Source of the DNA: JAWHTC01 sp032586155
Lineage (GTDB): Bacteria; Pseudomonadota; Alphaproteobacteria; Rhodobacterales; Rhodobacteraceae
Assembly: GCF_032586155.1 (NCBI RefSeq)
Contig: NZ_JAWHTC010000002.1
Span: 806,001 to 870,000, forward strand
DNA: 64,000 nucleotides
Direction: 5' to 3'
The notes under the pieces are model-generated. The model was not told where the DNA came from, did not search any database, and was given only the letters and a program-made list of their open reading frames with translations. The position numbers and the translations under genes were made by a program. The stretch's first letter is position 1. Every line of letters starts with the position of its first letter. Positions 41,631-50,659 of the stretch are shown here, in pieces.

Positions 41631-42317
41631 ATGACCAGACATGTGCTGCCGGGCGATCCGCCGGTCGAGCTTGTCCTGCGCCGCTCGGCCCGGGCGCGGC
41701 GGATTTCGCTCAGGGTTTCGGGGGCGGATGGCCGGGTGACACTGACCATGCCCAAGGGCGCCAGCGAGCGCGAGGCGCTGGAATTTGCCGCCGAAAAAGC
41801 CGACTGGCTGCGCGGCCATCTGGACAAGCGACCGGACGAAGTATCCGTAGGCATCGGGGCCGAGTTGCCGTTTCGGGGGTCTGTCCTCCGGGTGATGCCG
41901 GGGACGGGCCGGGCCGTGGTGCTGCGCGAGGGCGAGATCGCGGTACCGGGCAAGCCCGAACGCGTGGCCGCACGGTTGCAGGGATTCGTCAAAGAGACCG
42001 CCCGGGCACGGCTGGCCGAGGCTTCAGATCGGTACGCGGCCGCCCTGGGCCGCGACTATAGCCGCATTACCCTGCGCGACACGCGCTCGCGCTGGGGATC
42101 CTGTTCGGCCCATGGCGGGCTGATGTATTCCTGGCGGCTGATCCTGGCCCCGGACGAGGTGTTGGACTACGTCGCCGCCCACGAGGTGGCGCATTTGGTC
42201 GAGATGAACCATTCATCGCGGTTCTGGGGGCATGTGGAGGACCTGTATGGCGACTACGCCGCACCTCGCAAATGGTTGCGGATGAACGGCGCGGGTCTGC
42301 ATCGCTATCGGTTTTGA
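41631..42317 (+). CDS. YgjP/DUF45-type zinc metallopeptidase
   Basis: 228 residues. The zinc site HEVAHLVEMNHS (HExxH followed by a downstream His in NHSSRFWGHV) is near residue 185. RSRWGSCSAHGGLMYSWRLI is the family signature before it. This UTP-pyrophosphatase-neighbour family (M48-like, YgjP) is soluble; substrates are unknown. The start at 41631 has GGGGAGGAGA just upstream. Divergent from the TIGR02300 gene, as in many Rhodobacterales. Confidence 0.88.
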   Translation: MTRHVLPGDPPVELVLRRSARARRISLRVSGADGRVTLTMPKGASEREALEFAAEKADWLRGHLDKRPDEVSVGIGAELPFRGSVLRVMPGTGRAVVLREGEIAVPGKPERVAARLQGFVKETARARLAEASDRYAAALGRDYSRITLRDTRSRWGSCSAHGGLMYSWRLILAPDEVLDYVAAHEVAHLVEMNHSSRFWGHVEDLYGDYAAPRKWLRMNGAGLHRYRF

Positions 42318-42520
42318 CTGTCGGTTGCAGCCATTGGTGTTGTCATGAGCCAGTCGGCTAAACTTGGAGAAGTATTATTAGCGAGTTTGAAAACCTGTTG
42401 CTTTGAGCGCTTTTGAAAGCGGATATGCGTGGAATTCCATTTGCCGGTCGGACTCTGCAATGGATATCCAAGCGCCAAAGAGAGCGTGCTGGTCCCATCT
42501 CACTACTGCATAGCGAGATA

Positions 42521-43054
42521 ATGATTCCCGATCCGTCACGGCCGCTGCCGCCGGACCGGCGGGGGCCATTGGGGCCGACCCACGAGTTGATTCTATTCGA
42601 GCCGCCGATTGTGACTGCGGACGTAGTTGTCGGCCGCGAGATTACCGACGTTTCCGTTGGATTGGGGACCTACGGAATGGGAGGGTATGGATATTTCGGT
42701 CTCAAATTGGATGAGGAATGGCTGGTGATTGCCGTTGGCGGGGCCGGTGACTGGATAGAAATCGATGGGCGAATGGTTGAAGACCACTTTGCTGAAGAAA
42801 ATGGCCGTCCAAAACCTTGGGTGTATGATGACGAGGACGAATTGCGTTCGCATCTTCGTGCGAAGAAAGTCGCCGGTTTCGAGGTGACGCCACGGTCTTT
42901 GCGGATCGGCTTGGACAATGGGTCAAAAATAGAAATCAAGGAAGATGCCGCGGCACGGCATCCTTATCCCGGAAATGGAGAGCCACGGAGATTTCTGCCA
43001 GAGGACGATCTTCGTCGCGCCGTGTTTCTGAGTCCGACAGATGAAATCTGGTGA
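42521..43054 (+). CDS. Hypothetical acidic protein
   Basis: About 177 residues with the start I prefer at 42521 (MIPDPSRPLPPDRRGPLGPT); an open frame begins at 42413 but its first 36 residues look non-coding. No family recognised. The product is acidic, Gly-rich in the middle (GLGTYGMGGYGYFGLKLDEE), with no signal peptide or membrane helix. GC is visibly lower than in flanking genes, suggesting later acquisition. Could be an orphan immunity-type protein, but no toxin partner is near. The start is uncertain because no good ribosome-binding site precedes any candidate. Confidence 0.5.
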   Translation: MIPDPSRPLPPDRRGPLGPTHELILFEPPIVTADVVVGREITDVSVGLGTYGMGGYGYFGLKLDEEWLVIAVGGAGDWIEIDGRMVEDHFAEENGRPKPWVYDDEDELRSHLRAKKVAGFEVTPRSLRIGLDNGSKIEIKEDAAARHPYPGNGEPRRFLPEDDLRRAVFLSPTDEIW

Positions 43055-43135
43055 CATGAAGTTTCCTGAAAGTCGTTGATCGGAAATCGAGCTAGCGAGC
43101 TTGACCACTCGCCATTTTGTGATCACAAATACCTC

Positions 43136-43783
43136 ATGCAACCTCAATCCCGCACCGACCCCGCCGCATCCGCCCATGACCGCGTCTATCGCGGCCTCAG
43201 AACCCGGATCATGCATGGTGACATGCTGCCCGGGCAGGCACTGACCCTGCGGGGGATCGGCAAGGAGTTCGGGGTAAGCATGACCCCGGCGAGGGAGGCA
43301 TTGCGCCGGTTGGTGGCCGAAGGGGCGTTGAGCATGTCGTCGTCGGGTCGGGTGGCAACGCCGGAGCTGAGCGCCGAGCGGATCGAGGAACTGGCGGCCC
43401 TTCGCACCCTGATCGAGGTCGAACTGGCCAGCCGGGCCCTGCCACGGGCCCACATGGCGTTGATCGAACGGTTGCAGAGCATCAACAATGCACTGACCGA
43501 CATGATCCAGACCCAGGACCCGGTAGGTTATATCCGCACCAATCTTGAATTTCATCGCACGCTTTACCTGCGCGCCCAGGCCCCGGCGATGCTGGCAATG
43601 GCGGAAACTGTGTGGCTGCAATTCGGCCCGACGATGCGGCAGCATTATGGGCGGCTGAAACGCAAGGCGCTGCCGCCTTATCACCGGATGATCATCGCCG
43701 CGCTCAAGGCGGGCGACGAGCCAGGGCTGCGGTTGGCGGTACGCTCGGACGTGACGCAGGGGCTGAAGATGCTGCTGGCCTGA
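43136..43783 (+). CDS. GntR family (FCD subfamily) transcriptional regulator
   Basis: 215 residues. The winged helix is at the N-terminus (VYRGLRTRIMHGDMLPGQAL, then GKEFGVSMTPAREALRRLV). An FCD all-helical effector domain follows, with the metal-binding Asp/His region in EFHRTLYLRAQAP. FCD regulators sense organic acids. The start at 43136 (MQPQSRTDPAASAHD) is chosen since an upstream Met gives an unlikely leader. It is followed by an antiporter remnant, so its original target operon may have been lost. Confidence 0.88.
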   Translation: MQPQSRTDPAASAHDRVYRGLRTRIMHGDMLPGQALTLRGIGKEFGVSMTPAREALRRLVAEGALSMSSSGRVATPELSAERIEELAALRTLIEVELASRALPRAHMALIERLQSINNALTDMIQTQDPVGYIRTNLEFHRTLYLRAQAPAMLAMAETVWLQFGPTMRQHYGRLKRKALPPYHRMIIAALKAGDEPGLRLAVRSDVTQGLKMLLA

Positions 43784-43796
43784 GGAAGGCGCGTTG

Positions 43797-44185
43797 ACCT
43801 AGGCCTGACCCTGAGCATTCTGGGGCACTGTTCCTGGCCGGGCTGGCAGCGGATCAAATAGGCCGGCGGACGAAACGTCCAAGGGTGACACTGCTGCTGG
43901 CCTGCGGTTTGATCATCGGCGCGGCCTGTATCGGGCTTCGTATTGCAGCGCGCATTGCCGGGGCTGGATCGGGTCCGCTTTGCCGCCATGCCGCAGGGTG
44001 AGAGGCCATGGTACGGCCCTGCGCTTCTGGCCCAGGCCGGGGTGGCCGTGGGCATGAGGCTTGTCGCGGCACAGGTACTGCCCGGACAGGGCGAGGTGAT
44101 CCTGATCCTGGTCATCGGCTCAGCCGTGGTGTTTGAAATCCTCGGCCCGGTGGCCACCGCGATGACGATCCGCCGGGCGGCGTGA
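43797..44185 (+). pseudogene. Remnant of a cation:proton antiporter gene
   Basis: Two frames carry adjacent pieces of a membrane antiporter C-terminus. From about 43797, PRVTLLLACGLIIGAACIGL and then RIAARIAG. After a frame change near 43970, LLAQAGVAVGMRLVAAQVL and then VIGSAVVFEILGPVATAMTI. The latter is the closing helix pair of NhaP/KefB-type antiporters. The first about 250 residues are absent, and the pieces are out of frame, so it cannot be functional. Confidence 0.62.
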
Positions 44186-44214
44186 TCGGAGGATAGGATG
44201 GACCCGATCCTGCC

Positions 44215-45633
44215 CTATCCGGCCCAGGCGCCGAACCCAAACACAAGGTAGTCCCGGGCATAGGTCTCCTGTGCGGCTTGCTCCACGCTGTCGTCATAGA
44301 CCTCGCCAAGCGCATAGGGCGCCTCCGCCCCGGCTTGCCCTACCGAGGGGGCCTCCGCATGCCCCATCCGCCGCGCCAGTGCCGGCAGTGCAGCAGCCAT
44401 TTCATCCTCGCGCAGGACCAGATCGGGCAGGGCGAAACTCCCCATACCCTGCAACACCGCCGCCTGGCTGGCCCAATGCGCATCCTGGCGCACTGCGCTT
44501 TGCCCGGACAGGTTGGCCCGGACAAAGTCCAGGAAACTGAGGAACGCTGCCCGGTGATCCGCAAGGTTCCAGCTCTCGTCCGGCTCGCTCTCGGGGATCG
44601 GCATCTGATGCACCCGCCGCAGGGTCTTGCGAATGCCATTATAGCTCCCCGGCCCGGTGGTCAGGATCTTGGTGCAAAACGCGTGATGTGCCCGCGCCAC
44701 CGGGTGGCGCAGCACCGTAAAACTGCGGTGTCCCTTATTTCCCCGCATCCACTGCCGCAGGCTTTTCTGACTGAAATCACCCTGCAATTCCGCTCCGTCC
44801 AGCGCCTGCATCCAGGCCCTCACTTCATCTTCGGGCCCGGATCGCACCGGCAAATACATCAACGGCGTTTTTGCGCTGGCGACATAGTTCGGCACCGCCG
44901 CACCCCGGCGCGGTTCAAAATTCGGCGTCCGGGTCAGGTTGAACCGGTCCAACCCCGCCAACGCCGCTTCCATCTCTTCGAAGTTTGCCACCTTCTTCGA
45001 GAGTGGTTCGGGGTTTTGCCGCTTGAGGTTCCTGTCGAGCCCCTCCAGCCGGTCCGGCTGGCCCAGCCACGTAGCAATCCCATTCATCACGCCCACGTCC
45101 TGCAAGTCTTCATAGGCGACATAGAACGCCGTCTGCCCGCGGACCTGCAATTCGCGCATCAACATGATCTGGAATTCCTGCAACGCGTCGAGATGCGCCT
45201 TGAACTCGCGCGCGTCAAAGGTGGCCCTGGCATCCTTGCGGTTTGCCACATTGGTCAGTTTCCACTGCCCGGTTGCCTGGGCGATCTTCCAACTGACATA
45301 GCTGTCCACCGGGTTGCGGGTGAGGATGATCTTGCCGCAGCGCGGGTTGGAGATGATTTCTTCCAGCACGCGCGGATCGTGGTCGTGAAAGAACCGGAAC
45401 CCGGCGATGCCCTGGGCATGTTTGACCGTATGGATCAACGCCATCGGGTCGCGGTTGCGCTCCTCTTCGCTGATCCCCAGGCATTCTTCGCGATCAGGGT
45501 ATCCGATGAAATGTGGGTTGAACGCCTCGCCGACGCAGGAAATCGTCGGAAAGACATTGAGGTTCGCTTCGAGAAAATTCGACCCGGTCCGCATCTCGGC
45601 AAACACGACGAAATAGTCAAAGGGTTTCGTCAT
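44215..45633 (-). CDS. NodH-like sulfotransferase
   Basis: 472 residues. The PAPS 5'-phosphosulfate loop is MRTGSNFLEANLN near residue 13, and the 3'-phosphate-binding segment is ILTRNPVDSYVSWK near residue 102, both sulfotransferase signatures. A second half (about 230-472) contains another LRHPVARAHHAF-type segment, so the protein may be a tandem of two sulfotransferase-like domains. It would add sulfate to a glycan. Its start directly abuts the stop of the branching glycosyltransferase gene, so it is the last gene of the surface-polysaccharide operon. Confidence 0.8.
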   Translation of the reverse strand: MTKPFDYFVVFAEMRTGSNFLEANLNVFPTISCVGEAFNPHFIGYPDREECLGISEEERNRDPMALIHTVKHAQGIAGFRFFHDHDPRVLEEIISNPRCGKIILTRNPVDSYVSWKIAQATGQWKLTNVANRKDARATFDAREFKAHLDALQEFQIMLMRELQVRGQTAFYVAYEDLQDVGVMNGIATWLGQPDRLEGLDRNLKRQNPEPLSKKVANFEEMEAALAGLDRFNLTRTPNFEPRRGAAVPNYVASAKTPLMYLPVRSGPEDEVRAWMQALDGAELQGDFSQKSLRQWMRGNKGHRSFTVLRHPVARAHHAFCTKILTTGPGSYNGIRKTLRRVHQMPIPESEPDESWNLADHRAAFLSFLDFVRANLSGQSAVRQDAHWASQAAVLQGMGSFALPDLVLREDEMAAALPALARRMGHAEAPSVGQAGAEAPYALGEVYDDSVEQAAQETYARDYLVFGFGAWAG

Positions 45634-47385
45634 CTACTGCACCAGATACGGTTTGCGGGGTTTACTTTGCGTGCCCACGGGGTCGTGCACCACCGGGAAA
45701 TCGCCCATCAGGTGCGGGTGCATCCCCTGGTTCTTGAGGTTCTGCAGGAATTGCCCGAACCCGGTCAGGTCAGTCATCTTGGGTGCCTCGGTCAACCGCC
45801 GCAGGGTCTTGTGGCCGATCTCGTCAATGATGGTCTGCAACGGCTCCATCGGGCTTTCGATGAAATCGGCCATCGACCAGATGCGGATCCGCGCCGTGGA
45901 ATAGGGGCTGCGCAGCACCTTCAGGTGTTCGCTCTCGATCTTCTGCAATTCTGCCGCTTCGGCCCGAATATCAGCAAAGTTACGGTTCGATTTGAAAAGC
46001 GGCACCGCCCATGCCCCCGAGATCACGTTGATCTGGGCATTTGGGTCGTTGGCGATGATCCAATTAAGTTTCTGATTGTCCTTTGGCCCGAACTGGAAGC
46101 ACTGCCACTCGCCCCGCGTGTTCCAGACCAGCGAAGTCAGGAACGCCTTGGGATTATGATCCCGGATCTCGGCGCTGTCGCTGAGCGCGCCGTTGATCAC
46201 GCTTTGATTACCGGCATATTCCACCCGCTCGGGTGCGAACAAATGGCCATGCACCTGCGCTCCCGTGGCCCGCGCCAGCCAGGGTTCAAAATCCTCGAAC
46301 AAGTCGGAAAAGCCCTGGAACATCGAATAGGCGCTCGATGTGGTGCCGTTCTCCCAACCGTGGTTGGGAAATCGCGAATGCATGTATAGACCCGGCCGGC
46401 CACGCGTCCGCCGCTCAACCGCCTTGGCAAAGATGCGGTCGATCTTGCCGGGGTTGGGCTCGGTGCGCTTGAACGCCCCGCCTTTACCCTCCAGGAAACT
46501 TTCATACAAAAGCTCGGCGTGGGCCCATATCTTGCGCGCTACAAAGCAATCCGACCGCCTGAGCAGCTGCAAATGGTCATCGTAAAAAATATGTGGCTTG
46601 CCCTGGAAATCGAACTTCGACAGGGTCAGCGACCGGCTTTCGATATTGGTCGAATAGTGCCGTACCAGGGTCTGGAAATAGCTTTCATCCGGGATCCAGA
46701 CGCGGCGGAAATAACGGTCGTAGGTCTTGCGTTCGGGGTCTTCCAGGATCGCGCTCAGGGTCTGTCGCGTCAGGCACCACCACTGGCTGCCCATATGCGG
46801 CACGATGCCGCCGGGAATGCGCCGCTTGAACCGCACCGCCCGCTGGATCGCAACGTAGCGGTCGAACAGGTGCCGCCGCTTGCGCCAGGAAAACGGGAAG
46901 CGCAGGGTAAAGCGTTCTTCGTCCAGCCCGCCCACGGTCCAGGGTACATCCGAGGTGGTCGCGCTTTCGATGAAATCGGTTCGCGGGCGCTCGGCCAGGT
47001 AATCGATCAATTCCTGCACCGGTCGCAGCGGCAGGCACGAGCCGCTGGCAAGATAGACATGCCGCACCACCGGGAACATCGCCAGCATCATCTCACTGGC
47101 TTCCTGGGTGGCCGCCACGATCCCCCAAGTGCCCCATTCACAGCGGTGCCGCGTCGCAAACAAAACATCGTCAAGGTCCGACAACGCCCTCTTGAACGCC
47201 AGGTACTCGCTGCGCGGCGTGGTCTTGTCGCAATGGATCACCACCGGACATCCCGCCGCGTGCCAATGCCGCGCCACCTGCTCGGCCCGGTCCAGCGCGG
47301 TATGCACCAGCATCACGATGCCGACGCTACCGCGATGGGTATCGTCCAGCGGATCAATCCGCATATCGACCGGTGGCCGGGTCAT
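45634..47385 (-). CDS. Core-2/I-branching type glycosyltransferase (GT14-like)
   Basis: 583 residues. The N-terminal half has the GT14 pattern: GIVMLVHTALDRAEQVARHW, VVIHCDKTT, VRHVYLASGSCLPLRPVQEL, GSQWWCLTR, and IPDESYFQTLV. Such enzymes add beta-1,6-linked sugars. The C-terminal half (about 300-583) is a separate domain found with this family in roseobacters and has no assigned role. The start at 47385 overlaps the upstream gene's stop (ATGA); the following sulfotransferase begins immediately after its stop. A GT and sulfotransferase pair suggests a sulfated branched glycan. Confidence 0.82.
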   Translation of the reverse strand: MTRPPVDMRIDPLDDTHRGSVGIVMLVHTALDRAEQVARHWHAAGCPVVIHCDKTTPRSEYLAFKRALSDLDDVLFATRHRCEWGTWGIVAATQEASEMMLAMFPVVRHVYLASGSCLPLRPVQELIDYLAERPRTDFIESATTSDVPWTVGGLDEERFTLRFPFSWRKRRHLFDRYVAIQRAVRFKRRIPGGIVPHMGSQWWCLTRQTLSAILEDPERKTYDRYFRRVWIPDESYFQTLVRHYSTNIESRSLTLSKFDFQGKPHIFYDDHLQLLRRSDCFVARKIWAHAELLYESFLEGKGGAFKRTEPNPGKIDRIFAKAVERRTRGRPGLYMHSRFPNHGWENGTTSSAYSMFQGFSDLFEDFEPWLARATGAQVHGHLFAPERVEYAGNQSVINGALSDSAEIRDHNPKAFLTSLVWNTRGEWQCFQFGPKDNQKLNWIIANDPNAQINVISGAWAVPLFKSNRNFADIRAEAAELQKIESEHLKVLRSPYSTARIRIWSMADFIESPMEPLQTIIDEIGHKTLRRLTEAPKMTDLTGFGQFLQNLKNQGMHPHLMGDFPVVHDPVGTQSKPRKPYLVQ

Positions 47386-48392
47386 GCCCAGTTCCCCTTG
47401 GACATCAACCCCAGGATCTCGAGTTGCCGCCAATTGATGTATTTTTCAGACCACTTGCACCACAGGTCGGGGTTCTTGGCCATGACCTCGGCATAGGCCT
47501 TGTATTCAAGGCTGGCGGCATAGTGCTGTTTGCGCTCAAGCTCCTCGTTGGCCTTGACGGTGAAGGTGTCCAGGAACTTGGTATGGAGCAGAACGCCGCT
47601 GGCCTTCTCACCACCCCACTCGTCGTAAACAAGGTTCAGACCGCGCGGCAGAAGCATGTGGGTCGAGCTGACATAGGCGTATTTGCGATCCCATTTCACC
47701 AACGGGATCTTGTTCAGCGCCGGCGCCGCCTCGGGTTTTTCGCGGAAAAACATTCGCGCCCGCGGCCCGCCCTGAATCCACAGGTTGCCGAAGCGCTTGT
47801 TCTTCTCGATCATGTAATTGCCGTTGTCGAACCAGCTGGTGATTTCCAGCGGGTTCTGCCCCTCCTGGTAGGGTTGTGCATCAATCCGACCCTTTGGATA
47901 CATGTCCAGAAGCATCGCGCTGAACGACTTGATCGAACTGGCGTCCAGCCAGTCGGTCAGTGCCCGGATCGGCCGCGTATCGCAGAACGGATAGATCAGA
48001 AACTCATCCGGATCGACCACCAGCGCCCAATGGCCATGGGCATACTTCATCTGCAGCCAGTTCAGCCAATCCACCCCGAACCGCGCGCGTTTATAGCTTT
48101 TGCGCGTGTGCCAGACCGAAACGTCCGGCTGCTGTTTCAGGTACTCAAGCGCGCCGTCATTGCTGTCGTTATCGACGATCAGGAAATGGTTCACCCCCTG
48201 CTCGCGGTAATACTTCAGGAAAAAAGGCAGTCGCACCCGCTCGTTGCGCTGGGTCGAGAACAGCAGGATATCGTCACGCTTGATCCGATCGGTGCGGTCG
48301 GACACGCTGCGCAACTCGCGACGCTTGCGAAAGGCGCGCACGCGCCATCGCCGCCGCTGAATCCTCAGGACATATGACCGTAGAACGCCCAA
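47382..48392 (-). CDS. Family 2-like glycosyltransferase
   Basis: 336 residues. A GT-A fold start (DDILLFSTQRNERVRLPFFL, then YYREQGVNHFLIVDNDSNDG) leads to the DxD metal motif in LVVDPDEFLIYP near residue 125. This is the variant GT2 group often called DUF4422/Glyco_tranf_2_4-like. It is a cytosolic enzyme adding a sugar to a surface glycan. It is preceded by a GT4 gene (38 bp) and overlaps the branching transferase gene, all on the minus strand. Confidence 0.82.
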   Translation of the reverse strand: MGVLRSYVLRIQRRRWRVRAFRKRRELRSVSDRTDRIKRDDILLFSTQRNERVRLPFFLKYYREQGVNHFLIVDNDSNDGALEYLKQQPDVSVWHTRKSYKRARFGVDWLNWLQMKYAHGHWALVVDPDEFLIYPFCDTRPIRALTDWLDASSIKSFSAMLLDMYPKGRIDAQPYQEGQNPLEITSWFDNGNYMIEKNKRFGNLWIQGGPRARMFFREKPEAAPALNKIPLVKWDRKYAYVSSTHMLLPRGLNLVYDEWGGEKASGVLLHTKFLDTFTVKANEELERKQHYAASLEYKAYAEVMAKNPDLWCKWSEKYINWRQLEILGLMSKGNWA

Positions 48393-48429
48393 TCGGTTCC
48401 CTTCTGCCTCTGCTTCGGCGTTCCGGCTA

Positions 48430-49653
48430 TCACGTCAACCTGAAAACTTTGTTGAAGTGCTGCGACCAGGACGGCGGATCGAACGGGTCCGCCTTTCTGC
48501 CTGCCTGCCTGTCGCTTGCCAGTACCGTTATTCTTCGCTGCCAAAGATAACTGTCCTTGAGGCTTGCGTAAACGGGAATATCCTGCAGGACTTCCCGGTA
48601 AACAGGCAGGTCTTCACAGATCACCGGCACCCCCCTTGCGGCGGCCTCGATCATCGGCAGACCATAGCCTTCGACAAAGCTCGGATAGAGCGCCCCGGCA
48701 GCCCGTTCGAGCAGCGCCGCAATTGCCCCGTCGCTCAGCCCCTCGTGCTCATGCAGGTACTCGCCCATCAGCGCCGAGCGGTCCATGCGAAAGAGCAGCT
48801 CTTCGTTCATCCAGCCCCGGGCGCCACAGATTACCAGGTGCGGCATGTCCTGCGGCGGGTTCAACTTTGCCAGCCGTTCCCAGATGTCCAGCAGCAGGGC
48901 GTGGTTCTTGCGTGGCTCGAGCGTGCTGACACAGACGAAGTAGGGCTCCTCTGGCGGCAGGCCATTAGGTAGGTCCTCAGGTGCCGGTTCGGCCATCTCG
49001 ACACCCAGATGCGCCACCACGGCCTGCGGTAGCGCACCCCATGCCTGCATGTGACGCTCGGCATCGCGGCGCGTTGCGCTGGAATTGTAGATCACAAGAT
49101 CCGCATGCGCCCGCACCCGTTTCAGCATCTGCTTGAACCGCGCCGCCGATGCGGGGGTTTGGTACTGGGGATGATCCAGCGGGATCGTGTCATGCACCAT
49201 CGCGACGAACCGACCCTTGCCCGCGTGTTTCACCGCGCTGATCACCGTGTCATTGAGGTTGGAATGCCCGACATTGAGATAGGCAAACCCCTTGGGCATT
49301 TTGCGCCGCAACAGCCGCCCCAGCCCGCGCCGATGAGTCCGCCCCACCGCCAGTCGTCGTGCGTCGGAAATCGCTCGGCGCTGCATTTCGTCCAGCTTGC
49401 CGAACACCTTGCTCAGGCGCGAAGCCTGGCCCCAGGGCAGCTTGCCCTCAACCCTTCGCGCAAACCCTTCCATTCCGGTTTTGTCGAGCAGCAGAAACCC
49501 GATGCGAGAACGCAGCAGCCCAAAGGCTGGATCGTCCCGGTGGATCAACTCATTAAGATAGGCCAGTTCGACTCGGTCCACCCCGGTCAGACCCCGCCCC
49601 GCACGGCTCGCCAGCCGGGTCAGGTCCAACAATCGGGTCTGGATCTCTGTCAT
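48430..49653 (-). CDS. Family 4 glycosyltransferase
   Basis: 407 residues. The C-terminal GT-B domain is clear: FVCVSTLEPRKNHALLLDIW near residue 235 and ALYPSFVEGYGLPMIEAAAR near residue 330, with the E-x7-E nucleotide-sugar motif. The N-terminal acceptor half is less conserved. The start at 49653 (MTEIQTRLLDLTRLASRAGR) lies 11 bp after galE. It likely transfers a hexose during surface-polysaccharide assembly. Confidence 0.85.
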   Translation of the reverse strand: MTEIQTRLLDLTRLASRAGRGLTGVDRVELAYLNELIHRDDPAFGLLRSRIGFLLLDKTGMEGFARRVEGKLPWGQASRLSKVFGKLDEMQRRAISDARRLAVGRTHRRGLGRLLRRKMPKGFAYLNVGHSNLNDTVISAVKHAGKGRFVAMVHDTIPLDHPQYQTPASAARFKQMLKRVRAHADLVIYNSSATRRDAERHMQAWGALPQAVVAHLGVEMAEPAPEDLPNGLPPEEPYFVCVSTLEPRKNHALLLDIWERLAKLNPPQDMPHLVICGARGWMNEELLFRMDRSALMGEYLHEHEGLSDGAIAALLERAAGALYPSFVEGYGLPMIEAAARGVPVICEDLPVYREVLQDIPVYASLKDSYLWQRRITVLASDRQAGRKADPFDPPSWSQHFNKVFRLT

Positions 49654-49663
49654 CGCCCCGATC

Positions 49664-50644
49664 CTAGCCGTAACCACCGGTCTTGTGCCAGCGCCACGCG
49701 TCTTTGATCATTCGCTCCAGGGTCGAACGTTCCGGTGTCCAGCCCAGCTCGGTCTTGGCCCGTTCCGATCCCGACACCAGTTTGGTACAATCGCCCGCCC
49801 GGCGTGGACCCACATCATGCGGCACCTCGCCGCCTGTCACCTGCGCGGCAACATCCATCACCTCGCGGACAGAGAACCCGTCGCCGGTGCCCAGGTTGAA
49901 CACCCGGCTGCCCTTTCCGTCTTTCAACCAGCCGACGCCCAACACATGCGCATCCACAAGATCCATCACGTGGACATAGTCGCGGATACAGGTGCCATCG
50001 GGGGTGCCATAATCGTCGCCAAACACGGTCAGCTTGCCGCGCTTGCCGTCGATGGCATCCAGGATCAGCGGCACCAGGTGGGTTTCGGGCACATGATGCT
50101 CACCCACCTCGGCCTCTTCATCAGCACCAGCTACGTTGAAATAGCGGAAGATCACCGATTCCAGCCCGTCCGAGACGGCGAAATCCTCCAGCATTTCTTC
50201 GATGGCGCGTTTCGATTTGCCATAGGAATTGATCGGCATCTGCAGGCTGTTTTCGTCCAGCACCACGTTGTCCTGATCGCCATAAGTGGCACAGGTCGAG
50301 CTAAACACCATTTGCTTGCAGCCTGCGGCCAGCATCGCCTCGATCAGGTTCAGCGATCCGGCAGTGTTGTTGCGCCAGTACTTGCCGGGCAGCTGCATGC
50401 TCTCACCCACTTGGCTCAGCGCTGCGAAATGCATCACCGCCGCTGGCTTGTGCTTGGCAAAGACCTCGTCCAGACGCGCACGATCCAGAAGGTCCCCCTT
50501 CTCGAACGGGCCGAACTTCACCGCCTCTTCCCAGCCTGTAACCAGACTGTCGAATGTCACCGGTGTAAACCCGGCCGCCTTCAACGCCTTACAGGCATGC
50601 GAGCCGATATAGCCCGCTCCGCCCGTTACCAGAACCGTCGTCAA
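49664..50644 (-). CDS. galE: UDP-glucose 4-epimerase
   Basis: 326 residues. The NAD-binding loop GGAGYIGSHA is at the N-terminus. The catalytic Tyr-Lys pair is in SYGKSKRAIEEM near residue 142, with Ser in VFSSTCATYGD. DYGTPDGTCIRDYVHVMDL and VFNLGTGDGFSVREV are typical GalE segments. It interconverts UDP-glucose and UDP-galactose to feed the neighbouring glycosyltransferases. It lies 15 bp after galU, which makes its substrate. Confidence 0.95.
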   Translation of the reverse strand: MTTVLVTGGAGYIGSHACKALKAAGFTPVTFDSLVTGWEEAVKFGPFEKGDLLDRARLDEVFAKHKPAAVMHFAALSQVGESMQLPGKYWRNNTAGSLNLIEAMLAAGCKQMVFSSTCATYGDQDNVVLDENSLQMPINSYGKSKRAIEEMLEDFAVSDGLESVIFRYFNVAGADEEAEVGEHHVPETHLVPLILDAIDGKRGKLTVFGDDYGTPDGTCIRDYVHVMDLVDAHVLGVGWLKDGKGSRVFNLGTGDGFSVREVMDVAAQVTGGEVPHDVGPRRAGDCTKLVSGSERAKTELGWTPERSTLERMIKDAWRWHKTGGYG

Positions 50645-50659
50645 TTCGTATCTCCGGGA

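Noticed and set aside
44278..46389. 703-residue plus-strand frame
   Set aside because: It spans two minus-strand genes (sulfotransferase and branching transferase) with clear motifs; its own translation has none.
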